DNA from: Cyanobacterium aponinum PCC 10605
GTDB lineage: Bacteria > Cyanobacteriota > Cyanobacteriia > Cyanobacteriales > Cyanobacteriaceae
Direction: 5' to 3'
Assembly (NCBI RefSeq): GCF_000317675.1
Contig: NC_019776.1
Coordinates: 868,001-932,000 of the forward strand
Length of the DNA stretch: 64,000 nt
Made by a program: the position numbers and the translations under genes. Shown piece after piece: positions 7,562 to 15,832 of this stretch; positions within the stretch are counted from its first letter, which is position 1, and each line of letters starts with the position of its first letter. Below the pieces are notes generated by a model. That model was not told where the DNA came from. It saw only the letters and a list, made by a program, of their open reading frames with translations, and made no database searches.

Positions 7562-9568
7562 GTGGAAAAAGGAACATTAGTTGAATTTAAAGTAAATGGC
7601 GATCGCCGCTTAGGTGTCATTGAGAAACCAGAAGGGAAAAAAGACTGGATAGCCATAGATGAAAACGGCAATTCCCACAAAGTTAGACCCCAAAAAGTAG
7701 ATTTTTTAGTAGAAGGAGAATCCTTTAAATATACCGATATTCCCCGATTTGTAAAAGAAGTAACCCCTCATTTAGATGCTTCTAGCTTGGAAATTGCTTG
7801 GGAGTTATTGATTGAAGAAGCAACTCCTGTTACTCCGGCTGAATTAGCAACTCTCATTTTTGAGGAGGAAACACCGGTTTTCTGTTATGCCGCCCATTTA
7901 CTTTTATCTGATGACAAGATTTATTTTAAGAAAAAAGGGGATATTTATGAACCTCGTCCTCAAACTCAGGTAGAAGAAATTAAACATCAAATTGAAATTG
8001 AGGCACAAAAAAAACTAGAAAAAGAAATATTCGCCCAAAAAATCCAACAAGCGTTATCGGGAGAAAAAGTTGATTGGCAAGACTCGGAGTTAACTCGCCT
8101 AAATTTCCTCGAAAAATATGTCCTACAACCTGAAAATCCCCCTAAACAGGCATTAGATATATTAGAATCTTTAGGTAAGCAGAAAACCCCCGAATCAGCA
8201 CTACAGTTACTGATAGACTTGCAACTATGGAGTAAACACGAAAATATCTTTTTACGTCGTAGTTCTTACCCCAATGATTTCCCTCAACAGGTATATGAAG
8301 TGGCCCATTCAATCCTCGATCGCATCTCCACTAATGAGTTTATTGATAAAGATAGTCAACGCCTTGACTTAACCCATCATAAAATTTACACCATTGATGA
8401 TGAAAGCACCACCGAAATTGATGACGGTATCAGTTTAGAGTTTTTAGATAACGGTTTAGCCCGTCTTTGGATACATATAGCTGATCCCACTCGTTTAATT
8501 AATCCCGATGATCCCCTAGACTTAGAAGCAAGAAGACGTAGCACAAGTTTATATTTGCCCACAGGCATGGTGCCGATGTTCCCCTCAGAATTAGCTACAG
8601 GTCCTATGAGTTTAGTACAAGGTCAAATTTGCCCTGCATTGAGTTTTGGAGTGGTTTTAGACGAAGAAGGGGCGGTTAAGGATTACGAAATACATTCTAC
8701 CCTAGTCAAGCCTACTTATCGCCTTACTTACCACGATGTCGATGAGATGTTAACTCTCAATATTCAGGGAGAAGAAGAAATAATCCGTATTGCCCAAGAA
8801 GCCAAGAAAAGAGAACAGTGGCGCAAGAATAACGGTTCTGTGATGATTTCCATGCCAGAAGCCATTATCAAAGTAAAAAACGAAGAAGAAGTTTCCATCG
8901 AGCTTTTAGAAATGTCTCGCTCGCGCCTTGTGGTAGCTGAGATGATGATTTTAGCAGGAGAAGTGGCAGGAAAATATTGTCAAGAGCATAATATTCCCGT
9001 CCCATTTAGGGGACAACCTCAACCAGAACTACCCCCAGAAGAAGAACTAATTTTACTTCCTCCCGGACCAGTGAGATCCTGTGCTTTACGTCGTTGTATG
9101 CCTAAGAGTGAGACGGGTTTAACTCCTTCTCGTCATGCTAGTTTAGGCTTAGAAACCTATACTCAAGTCACATCCCCCATCCGCCGATATACCGACTTAC
9201 TCTCCCATTTCCAAATCAAAGCTCATTTGCGAGGAGAAGAGTTACCCTTTGAGAGAGATCAAATGCAACAGATAATTTATGAGGTGGTTTCCACTTCCTC
9301 TGAGGCTTCTTTTGTGGAGAGACAAACTAACCGCTATTGGAGTTTACAATACTTTTTACAACATAGTGGAGAAGTCTGGCACGGCTTAGTATTACGTTGG
9401 TTAAGAGAAGATGACGGGTTAGCTTTAATTTTGTTAGAAGAATTAGGATTAGAATTTGCTCATAGATTCGATCGCAATGTAAAATTAGGAGAACAACTAC
9501 AGTTAGAGGTCTCATTTTGTGATCCTCAACGAGATGAGATTCGTTTTCGAGAAGCAGTTTTCAATTAG
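7562..9568 (+). CDS. rnb: RNB-domain 3'-5' exoribonuclease (RNase II/VacB family)
   Basis: The 668-residue protein has an N-terminal SH3-like/cold-shock-like region and then the RNB catalytic domain. The metal-binding Asp cluster is visible at about residues 277-290 (TIDDESTTEIDDGIS), and the RNB block SPIRRYTDLLSHFQI lies near residue 537. The enzyme degrades single-stranded RNA processively. Length fits the cyanobacterial RNase II-like type and is shorter than E. coli RNase R. The start is GTG with a weak upstream AGGA. There are no obvious operon partners; the next gene is 230 bp away. Confidence 0.88.
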   Translation: MEKGTLVEFKVNGDRRLGVIEKPEGKKDWIAIDENGNSHKVRPQKVDFLVEGESFKYTDIPRFVKEVTPHLDASSLEIAWELLIEEATPVTPAELATLIFEEETPVFCYAAHLLLSDDKIYFKKKGDIYEPRPQTQVEEIKHQIEIEAQKKLEKEIFAQKIQQALSGEKVDWQDSELTRLNFLEKYVLQPENPPKQALDILESLGKQKTPESALQLLIDLQLWSKHENIFLRRSSYPNDFPQQVYEVAHSILDRISTNEFIDKDSQRLDLTHHKIYTIDDESTTEIDDGISLEFLDNGLARLWIHIADPTRLINPDDPLDLEARRRSTSLYLPTGMVPMFPSELATGPMSLVQGQICPALSFGVVLDEEGAVKDYEIHSTLVKPTYRLTYHDVDEMLTLNIQGEEEIIRIAQEAKKREQWRKNNGSVMISMPEAIIKVKNEEEVSIELLEMSRSRLVVAEMMILAGEVAGKYCQEHNIPVPFRGQPQPELPPEEELILLPPGPVRSCALRRCMPKSETGLTPSRHASLGLETYTQVTSPIRRYTDLLSHFQIKAHLRGEELPFERDQMQQIIYEVVSTSSEASFVERQTNRYWSLQYFLQHSGEVWHGLVLRWLREDDGLALILLEELGLEFAHRFDRNVKLGEQLQLEVSFCDPQRDEIRFREAVFN

Positions 9569-9599
9569 GAAAAGTTAGAAGGGCAATAATTTGAGTTAG

Positions 9600-9652
9600 G
9601 AGTTAAGATAAAAAAATTTCCCGTAAGGGTTGAATATATTCAACCCCTACCA
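9600..9652. repeat. Interspersed repeat with GGGTTGAATATATTCAACCC palindrome
   Basis: A perfect 20-bp palindrome (9628-9647) is flanked by AAATTTCCCGTAA. The whole block recurs inverted at about 52302-52362. It lies just downstream of the RNB gene and could act as a terminator-like hairpin. Confidence 0.65.
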
Positions 9653-9799
9653 CCCTAATCCCTTAATTCCCTAATACCTAGAACTTGACAGCTTTTCCCG
9701 AACTCCTAATCTCCCTCTCACTTCCTCCCCTCATCACCTCATCTCCCACTCCCCTAATCCCCAACTCCCAAATCTCCTAATAAATAAAAACAGACACCA

Positions 9800-10852
9800 A
9801 TGAGTAGTGAATTTAGAGAATTATTAAAAAAAATCGGTAGTGGTACTCATACCCATAAAAATTTAACTCGTCAACAAGCCAGTTTAGCCTTAGAAATGAT
9901 GTTGACAGGCAAAGCAACTCCTGCCCAAATTGGTGGTTTTATGATTGCCCACAGAATCAAACGCCCAACAGGAGAAGAATTAGCGGGGATGTTGGATGCT
10001 TACAGTCGGTTGGGGAATAAATTATCCATCATTGATGAAAACAAAGAAGTAGTTGTCTTAGGTATTCCCTATGATGGTAGAACTCGCACTGCCCCTATTT
10101 CACCTATTACCAGTTTAATCTTATCTCTGATGGGAGTACCCGTATTAATGCACGGGGGTAGAAGAATGCCTACTAAATATGGGCTAACATTGGGAGAAAT
10201 TTGGACTAATTTAGGCTTAAATATACAAAACACCAGTTTAGAACAAGTTCAGACCTCATTAGCTCAAAAAAACTTTGGTTTTCTTTATCTACCTACTCAC
10301 TTCCCCTTAGCAGATAACTTTGTTACTTACCGAGAAGAAATAGGGAAACGCCCTCCCATCGCTACCCTCGAATTAATTTGGCATCCCTACAAGGGGAAAA
10401 ATCATATCATGGCGGGTTATGTACATCCTCCTACGGAAAAAATGATTAGAGAGGCTTTAACCCTAACAGGAGTAAAAAAATTTACTTTAATTAAGGGTTT
10501 AGAGGGGAGTGGTGACTTAAAATTAGAACAAACAAATATTATTGCTATTGATGATCACGAATCAGAAGCAGGATTTAAGTATTTAAAATTGAATCCCCTA
10601 CACTACGGCTTAAAAGGACATGATTACCCTCTCCATAGCGAACAAGAATACTTTGAACAATTAACTAAAACCATCAAAGGAGAGATGACTCCCTTAACTC
10701 TAAGTAGTATTTGGAATGCCGGATTTTATCTATGGCGTTGCTCAGTGGTAGAAACTATGGAAATGGGATTAAGTAAAGCCGAAGAACTAATTATGAAGGG
10801 AGATTTACACAATCATTGTCATTCTCTTTCAGAAAACTTAAATTATGTTTAA
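9800..10852 (+). CDS. Anthranilate phosphoribosyltransferase-like protein (TrpD2 type)
   Basis: The 350-residue protein has the family 3 glycosyltransferase architecture: an N-terminal helical domain with TPAQIGGFMIAHRIKRPTGE, then a phosphoribosyltransferase-like core. The PRPP-binding DxVGTGGDG motif of true TrpD is replaced by VLGIPYDGRTRTAPIS at about residues 86-100. That points to the TrpD2/YbiB-like branch, whose members bind nucleic acid or have unknown activity, and not to the tryptophan enzyme. Family membership is firm, the reaction is not. It stands alone, 84 bp upstream of an unrelated unknown gene. Confidence 0.8.
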   Translation: MSSEFRELLKKIGSGTHTHKNLTRQQASLALEMMLTGKATPAQIGGFMIAHRIKRPTGEELAGMLDAYSRLGNKLSIIDENKEVVVLGIPYDGRTRTAPISPITSLILSLMGVPVLMHGGRRMPTKYGLTLGEIWTNLGLNIQNTSLEQVQTSLAQKNFGFLYLPTHFPLADNFVTYREEIGKRPPIATLELIWHPYKGKNHIMAGYVHPPTEKMIREALTLTGVKKFTLIKGLEGSGDLKLEQTNIIAIDDHESEAGFKYLKLNPLHYGLKGHDYPLHSEQEYFEQLTKTIKGEMTPLTLSSIWNAGFYLWRCSVVETMEMGLSKAEELIMKGDLHNHCHSLSENLNYV

Positions 10853-10935
10853 TTAAGATACGGAATAATTGATTAAAGAATTAATTTAAGCTAATGTTAG
10901 TTTGGTATTGATAGTAAATAAATATTCATAAATTG

Positions 10936-11673
10936 ATGGAAACTACCAGCAATATTCAAACTCAACCTCAAGGTACTCCTGTTTTACAAGATATTGAAGA
11001 ATTAACAATTTCTTTAGTCATCAAAAACTTTAATCCTACTCTTTTAAGTTACGAATTTTTAACTATGAGTGGGATTGTACCTAACACATGGGAATTAGCC
11101 CGTCAACCAGTTGTTAACCCAAGAGCATCTCAAATTAGTTTCAAAAATGGTGTTAATATTGTTGCCCAAGGTAATAGTTTAAGTTTTATCGAGGGTTTGG
11201 GTAATAAAGAAGTTTCTCAGTTACAGTTTGCTAAAGTTGCTCAATTATATGTGGAAAAGATGCCCAATGCTGAATATCAAGGTTTAAGCATTAGCCCTAA
11301 AGTGATTATTCCTTTTGGAGAAGGTGAAGAAGAAGGAAAAAACTTTATTAATGATACTTTTTTGAATGCTGGCTCTTGGCGTAACTTTGGTAATACAACC
11401 CCCCAAGCATCTCTAAATCTTTTTTATCAGTTAGATAAATGTCGTTTAACTGTCAATATCAATCCTGCGAGATTACAACAACCGAATAATGTGGCTATTT
11501 CTGCGGTTTTATTTGCAGGTAGTTTTAATTATCTTTTAGGAGAAAATCCCGTTGCAAGTCTTACATCACAAATTAATCAATGGGAAGCAGATTTAACAAC
11601 TTTCCGAGAGTTAGTTTATCAACAAATTTTACAAAAAGCTCCTAAAACCAATGTTAGTTTATTCGATAATTAA
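10936..11673 (+). CDS. Conserved hypothetical protein
   Basis: The 245-residue soluble protein has no signal peptide and no membrane segment. It shows LVIKNFNPTLLSYEFLTMSGIVP near the N-terminus and alternating hydrophobic/polar strands through the middle, ending in a QQILQKAPKTNV helix. I do not recognise the family, though the overall pattern looks like conserved cyanobacterial proteins of unknown function. The ATG at 10936 is preferred to the TTG one codon upstream. It converges with glpX. Confidence 0.7.
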   Translation: METTSNIQTQPQGTPVLQDIEELTISLVIKNFNPTLLSYEFLTMSGIVPNTWELARQPVVNPRASQISFKNGVNIVAQGNSLSFIEGLGNKEVSQLQFAKVAQLYVEKMPNAEYQGLSISPKVIIPFGEGEEEGKNFINDTFLNAGSWRNFGNTTPQASLNLFYQLDKCRLTVNINPARLQQPNNVAISAVLFAGSFNYLLGENPVASLTSQINQWEADLTTFRELVYQQILQKAPKTNVSLFDN

Positions 11674-11742
11674 TTAACTTGAGTTCGATCTAAATTTTTT
11701 GATGGTATCAAGGCTTTAGTTTTAGGTTAGATAAAATTAGAC

Positions 11743-11764
11743 AAGGGGCTTAAGCCCCCTTTTA
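11743..11764. terminator. Bidirectional hairpin between convergent genes
   Basis: The palindrome AAGGGGCTTAAGCCCC is followed by CCTTTTAACC on the plus strand and preceded by TAAAATTAGAC on the other side. It lies between the stop codons of the convergent unknown gene and glpX. The same palindrome occurs within repeat copies B and D, so it may be repeat-derived and used as a terminator. Confidence 0.55.
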
Positions 11765-11786
11765 ACCTTTGTTCAGAGAATTAGGA

Positions 11787-12827
11787 TTATTTTAATTGAA
11801 TAACTTTAGGTTTATCGAACATATGAACAGTGTCAACAAAACGAGCAGTTTTAGACTGGGTAGAAATAACTAAACTTTGGGTTCTTGCACCACCATGGAA
11901 GAAACGAACACCGTCCATTAATGTACCGGGGGTAATACCACAAGCGGCGAATAAAACGGTTTCTCCAGAAGCTAACTCTTCGGTTTCATAAACTTTGTCA
12001 GGGTTTTCGATACCCATGTCTCTTAAACGAGCAAGATTACTTTCTTTGCTTTCACCGATTAAACCTGTTTTAACGATTTCAGGATCGTAGATTAATTGTC
12101 CTTGGAAGTGACCACCTAAACAACGCATTGCGGCCGCAGAAATAACGCCTTCAGGAGCGGCACCGATACCCATTAAGGCATGAATGTTAGTTCCAGAAAA
12201 AGCACAAGAGATAGCGGCAGAAACGTCACCATCGCTAATTAGGCGAACTCTTGCACCGGTGTTACGGATTTCTTGAATTAATTCTTTGTGACGAGGACGA
12301 TCCATTACTACTACAACTAATTCTTCGGTGTCACGATTTAAGCAATCGGAGAGAATTTTTAAGTTTTCGGTAGCAGATTTGTTGATGTCAACATGACCTT
12401 TTGCGGCTGGGGGGGCGGCTAATTTTTTCATATAGAAGTCAGGAGCGGCAAATAAACCACCTTTTTCGGAAATGGCTAATACTGCCATAGAACCGTTTTG
12501 ACCATAAGCAACGAGGTTTGTACCTTCGCAGGGGTCAACGGCGATGTCGATTTCAACTAATTCATTGATGTTGCAATATTTTTCCGCATCGGGTTGAGTG
12601 CAAAAACCAACTTCTTCACCGATGTATAACATAGGTGCGTCATCTCTTTCACCTTCACCGATTACGATTTTACCGCGCATATGAATTCTGTTCATTCTTT
12701 CACGCATTGCTTCTACGGCAACTTGGTCAGCAATATTTTTTTCTCCTTTACCCATCCATTTAGAAGATGCGATCGCAGCTTGTTCAACTACTTCAATAAT
12801 TTCTAAACCTAAAGTTGTTTCTAACAT
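11787..12827 (-). CDS. glpX: Class II fructose-1,6-bisphosphatase / sedoheptulose-1,7-bisphosphatase
   Basis: The 346-residue protein is the cyanobacterial bifunctional F/SBPase (GlpX type). It dephosphorylates FBP and SBP in the Calvin cycle and gluconeogenesis. Visible blocks are [19 protein letters not shown], the metal site [18 protein letters not shown] and [20 protein letters not shown]. The length is exactly typical. A strong ribosome binding site, GGAGGAATTAA, precedes the ATG. The cyanobacterial enzyme is known to be regulated by redox and AMP; the sequence shows several Cys but I cannot assign the redox pair. Confidence 0.95.
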   Translation of the reverse strand: MLETTLGLEIIEVVEQAAIASSKWMGKGEKNIADQVAVEAMRERMNRIHMRGKIVIGEGERDDAPMLYIGEEVGFCTQPDAEKYCNINELVEIDIAVDPCEGTNLVAYGQNGSMAVLAISEKGGLFAAPDFYMKKLAAPPAAKGHVDINKSATENLKILSDCLNRDTEELVVVVMDRPRHKELIQEIRNTGARVRLISDGDVSAAISCAFSGTNIHALMGIGAAPEGVISAAAMRCLGGHFQGQLIYDPEIVKTGLIGESKESNLARLRDMGIENPDKVYETEELASGETVLFAACGITPGTLMDGVRFFHGGARTQSLVISTQSKTARFVDTVHMFDKPKVIQLK

Positions 12828-13102
12828 TTAATTCCTCCAAGGAAATATAAAAAAATTATGATTATCTTTGATCAAGAAAAAGTCATCAAGAAAAAGTCTA
12901 TCAGAGTCAGGGATCACATCCAAAACTTTTTTCATCTTTGTTTCAAGGATACAAAACCAACTAACAGTATTTAATTACTTTGATTTTGTTTTGTCGGACT
13001 CAGATAATCGAATCATTCCTGTTGCCAAGACAACTATAATTGAGGAAGAAAAGAACTAATTATTATTTAGTAAAATCCCCAAAAATAACTATTTGAGAAT
13101 CA

Positions 13103-13471
13103 ATGACTAAAACCTATAAAGTAACAATTCATCATCGTCAGGAAAACCGAATACAAACCATAGAAGTACCCGAAGATCAATATATTTTGGCAACCGCAGA
13201 AAAACAAGCCGTTGAACCACCTTTTTCTTGTCGTAATGGTGCGTGTACTACCTGTGCTGTTAGAGTTTTAGAAGGAAAACTTTATCAACCTGAAGCCATG
13301 GGATTATCCCCCGAATTACAGAGAAAGGGTTATGCTTTATTATGTGTTTCTTACCCTCGTTCTGATTTAGTGGTGGAAACTCAAGATGAAGATGAGGTTT
13401 ATGAGTTGCAATTTGGACGTTATTTTGGCAGAGGAAAAGTTCGTTTTGGTATTCCCATTGAGGATGACTAA
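13103..13471 (+). CDS. Plant-type [2Fe-2S] ferredoxin with C-terminal extension
   Basis: The 122-residue protein has the plant-type cluster motif CRNGACTTC followed by a fourth Cys in LLCVSYPRSD, so one [2Fe-2S] cluster is bound. It is longer than photosynthetic Fd (about 97 residues) by an extension rich in Arg/Phe/Gly (ELQFGRYFGRGKVRFG). The length and the tail resemble the low-abundance Fed2-type ferredoxins of cyanobacteria, which have been linked to iron-status responses; that comparison is from memory. Monocistronic, divergent from glpX. Confidence 0.88.
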   Translation: MTKTYKVTIHHRQENRIQTIEVPEDQYILATAEKQAVEPPFSCRNGACTTCAVRVLEGKLYQPEAMGLSPELQRKGYALLCVSYPRSDLVVETQDEDEVYELQFGRYFGRGKVRFGIPIEDD

Positions 13472-13560
13472 ATTTGATTAGCAATAGGGGATCAGGAATT
13501 AGGAGTTATTGATGATCAATATATTCAAAGCACTATAAGTAGTATCACTATTAGTCTTAA

Positions 13561-13595
13561 ATTAGCTCTAATAATTTAATTAGCTCTAATAATTT
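13561..13595. repeat. 18-bp tandem duplication
   Basis: ATTAGCTCTAATAATTT occurs twice, at 13561-13577 and 13579-13595, in the short gap between the ferredoxin gene and the PIN toxin gene. No function is suggested. Confidence 0.7.
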
Positions 13596-13654
13596 CTTTA
13601 TTTTATGAATTAAATTATCTAGTTTCTCTAACTCTATATTAGTCATTAGGATTT

Positions 13655-14074
13655 TCAAGATAAAATTTTTAACTTAAAATCATTAGGATTTAGAATTTGA
13701 ATACCTCGAAAAGAATCTAAAACTAGCAAGTCTAAATCACCCGTGATAATAAAATCTACTGGAATAGATAAACCAGCTTCTAATACTATTTTATCTTTGA
13801 AATCTCTTAATTCTTCTACCTTTAATATTGACAGAGGTTCACATAATATAGTTACGGATTTTACAGTATCTATCAAATCTTTTTCTGAATAGTTTAGCTG
13901 TTTTAATCTTTTCTGTAACTTTGATTTTGTTAAAGTGTCTTCTAACTCTTGTAATAAAGAATTAGAGATATAAATACTTGCCAAATTAGTTTCTGTTAAA
14001 CTAATTATTTCACGAGGCACTCCGCCCCACAATAATCCGGAAATCCAAATATTTGTATCTAATAAAAGTTTCAT
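13655..14074 (-). CDS. PIN-domain toxin (VapC-like, PRK-type COG1569)
   Basis: The 139-residue protein begins LLLDTNIWISGLLWGG, the N-terminal PIN strand with the first acidic residue. The conserved acidic positions continue through the middle and the C-terminal TGDLDLLVLDSFRGIQILNP, where DLD forms part of the metal site. PIN toxins are Mg2+-dependent RNases that cleave tRNA or mRNA. It is preceded on the same strand by a 71-residue antitoxin gene whose stop shares one base with this start, the usual toxin-antitoxin coupling. Confidence 0.85.
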   Translation of the reverse strand: MKLLLDTNIWISGLLWGGVPREIISLTETNLASIYISNSLLQELEDTLTKSKLQKRLKQLNYSEKDLIDTVKSVTILCEPLSILKVEELRDFKDKIVLEAGLSIPVDFIITGDLDLLVLDSFRGIQILNPNDFKLKILS

Positions 14075-14289
14075 TATTTAGTCTTGTTTTCTCTAACTTC
14101 TTTTACTAGAGATACAATTTCTTCCATTGATAATTGATCTTCATCTTCTCCTAATTCATCTATTTTTTGCCATAAGTGATTAAGAGTTTTTTCTGGTTTT
14201 ACTAATTTTTTAATATACTGATATAATTCCGCTAGTTTATTTTCGGGAATGTTATCAATTTCTGCTTTAATTAAATCTACGATCGACAT
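14074..14289 (-). CDS. Antitoxin of PIN-toxin pair
   Basis: The 71-residue acidic protein (VDLIKAEIDNIPENKLAELYQYIKKL, split by family into a helical N-terminal part, then a DELGEDEDQLSMEEIVSLV tail) precedes the PIN gene with a one-base overlap. It has no obvious DNA-binding ribbon but is typical of cyanobacterial antitoxins paired with COG1569 toxins, in which the C-terminal part wraps the toxin. Assignment rests on context and size. Confidence 0.7.
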   Translation of the reverse strand: MSIVDLIKAEIDNIPENKLAELYQYIKKLVKPEKTLNHLWQKIDELGEDEDQLSMEEIVSLVKEVRENKTK

Positions 14290-14325
14290 AAAATACCTAC
14301 AAGTAAAGTTGATATATACATCAAA

Positions 14326-15324
14326 TTATAACAAAATCAATTCAGCAAATAAATTATTAATCTGTAAAACATTTTCCACGATCGCTCTTAACACATTAAC
14401 TACCACACTATTTCCAAATTGTTTATAAGCAATATTGTTACTATTACTAATAATAAAATCATCAGGAAATCCCATAATTCTCGCACATTCTCTTGATGCT
14501 AATTTCCTAATTTTACCATTAATTAAATAAATACCAGTTTTCGCCCCAATACCGCCACCATAAGCGGATAACGTGATAGCATGACCGCATTGATGATAAA
14601 TTCTTTCACCTTGCCCACCTTTATTAATCGTACCAATTCTAATGGGTTTTTGCGGATAATTACCTAATATATCTCTAGTTATCTCCAAATTTTCCTTAAT
14701 TTTTATATCACTTCTATTAATAATAAAATCTTGCGTTTCTGAGTCATCTAAACAAAAATCAATTAAACTTGTTCCCTTACTATAGTTATTAGGAAAAGTA
14801 AACTTTTTCACCTTTAAATCTTTTCTCAAACCTAAAATATAGATTCTTTCTCACTTTTGAGGTACGCCAAAATTAGAAGCATTTAAGACTTGATAAAAAA
14901 CATCATAACCAATCTCATTCAAAGTATTTTCCACAACTTTTAAGGTTTTTCCCTCATCATGCCTAGCAAAATTTTTTACATTTTCTAAGATTAATAATGA
15001 TGGTTGATGATATTTAGCAATTCTCACTATATCAAAAAATAAAGTACCTCTAGTATCATTAAATCCTAATTGTTTTCCAGAAATACTAAACGCTTGACAA
15101 GGAAAACCCGCACACAAAATATCATGACTAGGAATTTCATTTTCGGGAATTATAGTTATATCTCCTTCTGGTAAAATACCGTAATTTTTTAAGTAAATTT
15201 CTTGACAATGTTTATCCCATTCGGAAGCAAAAACACATTTAGCACCATAATAACTTAATGCTTGATGAAAACCGCCAATTCCAGCGAATAAATCAATAAA
15301 AGTTTTTCCTTTTAACAAACTCAT
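14326..15324 (-). pseudogene. C5-cytosine DNA methyltransferase, HhaI type (GCGC), interrupted by an in-frame TGA
   Basis: One continuous frame runs over both halves, interrupted by a single TGA at 14851-14853. The first half holds motif I (FIDLFAGIGGFHQAL), the catalytic PCQ loop (CAGFPCQAFSISGKQ) and ENVKNF. It stops at FGVPQK, exactly where M.HhaI has QKRERIY; the second half resumes with ERIYILGLRKD. One CGA to TGA change at the first Arg of motif VIII explains it. The target-recognition region, GGQGERIYHQCGHAITLSAY and GGGIGAKTG, is nearly the same as that of M.HhaI, so GCGC specificity is predicted. The downstream half has only a TTG as a possible restart. Its start overlaps the nuclease stop (TAATG). 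Confidence 0.9.
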
Positions 15325-15794
15325 TATTCAAATAATTGTAAGGGATTAATTTTAAATTGTAAACTTGTAGGATCAGGAGTTCCTCCTTTTCTTTGCATGG
15401 TAATTTTGCCTATATATAAACTTCCTTTAGGAGATATTTTTACATCACCTTGAGCAAAAAAATTACAAGCAGTATTTATATCTTTTAAAATCCAATCTAG
15501 TTTATCATTTGCATTTTTATCTTTTTTTGTAACTAATAACCACTCTGCACTTAAACCGCCTCTACCTTTAAGAATATCATTAACAATAAGTACTTTATTC
15601 TCACTGAAAAAATATATTTTAACGGGAATATGAATAACTTTAAAACTTTTTATTTTATCGCTATCATAACCCATAATAAATAGCCATTCTCTTGCTTCAT
15701 TATCTTTTTGCCAAGAGTTAAATTTATCGCAAATATTTTGTTCATTGATAAATCCACCTTTTGCCGTCATTGAGCCTATTTTTGCTCTATCCAT
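15324..15794 (-). pseudogene. HinP1I-like type II restriction endonuclease with the catalytic core deleted
   Basis: The 156-residue product matches R.HinP1I (GCGC-cutting, about 247 residues) at both ends. The N-terminus has TAKGGFINEQNI, WLFIMGYDSDKIKSFK; the C-terminus has VNDILKGRGGLSAEW, GDVKISPKGSLYIGK and MQRKGG. About 91 residues between them are missing: alignment stops at residue 60, one residue before the SD of HinP1I's SD-X18-QxK active site, and resumes just before VLIVNDILKG. The reading frame is kept, so this is a 273-bp in-frame deletion. No SD...QxK remains, so cleavage should be lost. The alignment was done from memory of HinP1I. The gene precedes the methyltransferase in an operon. 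Confidence 0.85.
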
Positions 15795-15832
15795 TTAAAA
15801 ATGATGATCAACAATAATATATTCAGATTTTA

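Noticed and set aside
9800-10852. Tryptophan-pathway trpD
   Set aside because: The GTGGDG motif for PRPP is replaced, so it is better called TrpD2-like.
12868-13059. Small plus-strand open frame between glpX and the ferredoxin gene
   Set aside because: It is 63 codons of low-complexity Lys/Ser sequence without a ribosome site or a familiar domain, and includes a simple AAGAAAAAGTC direct repeat.
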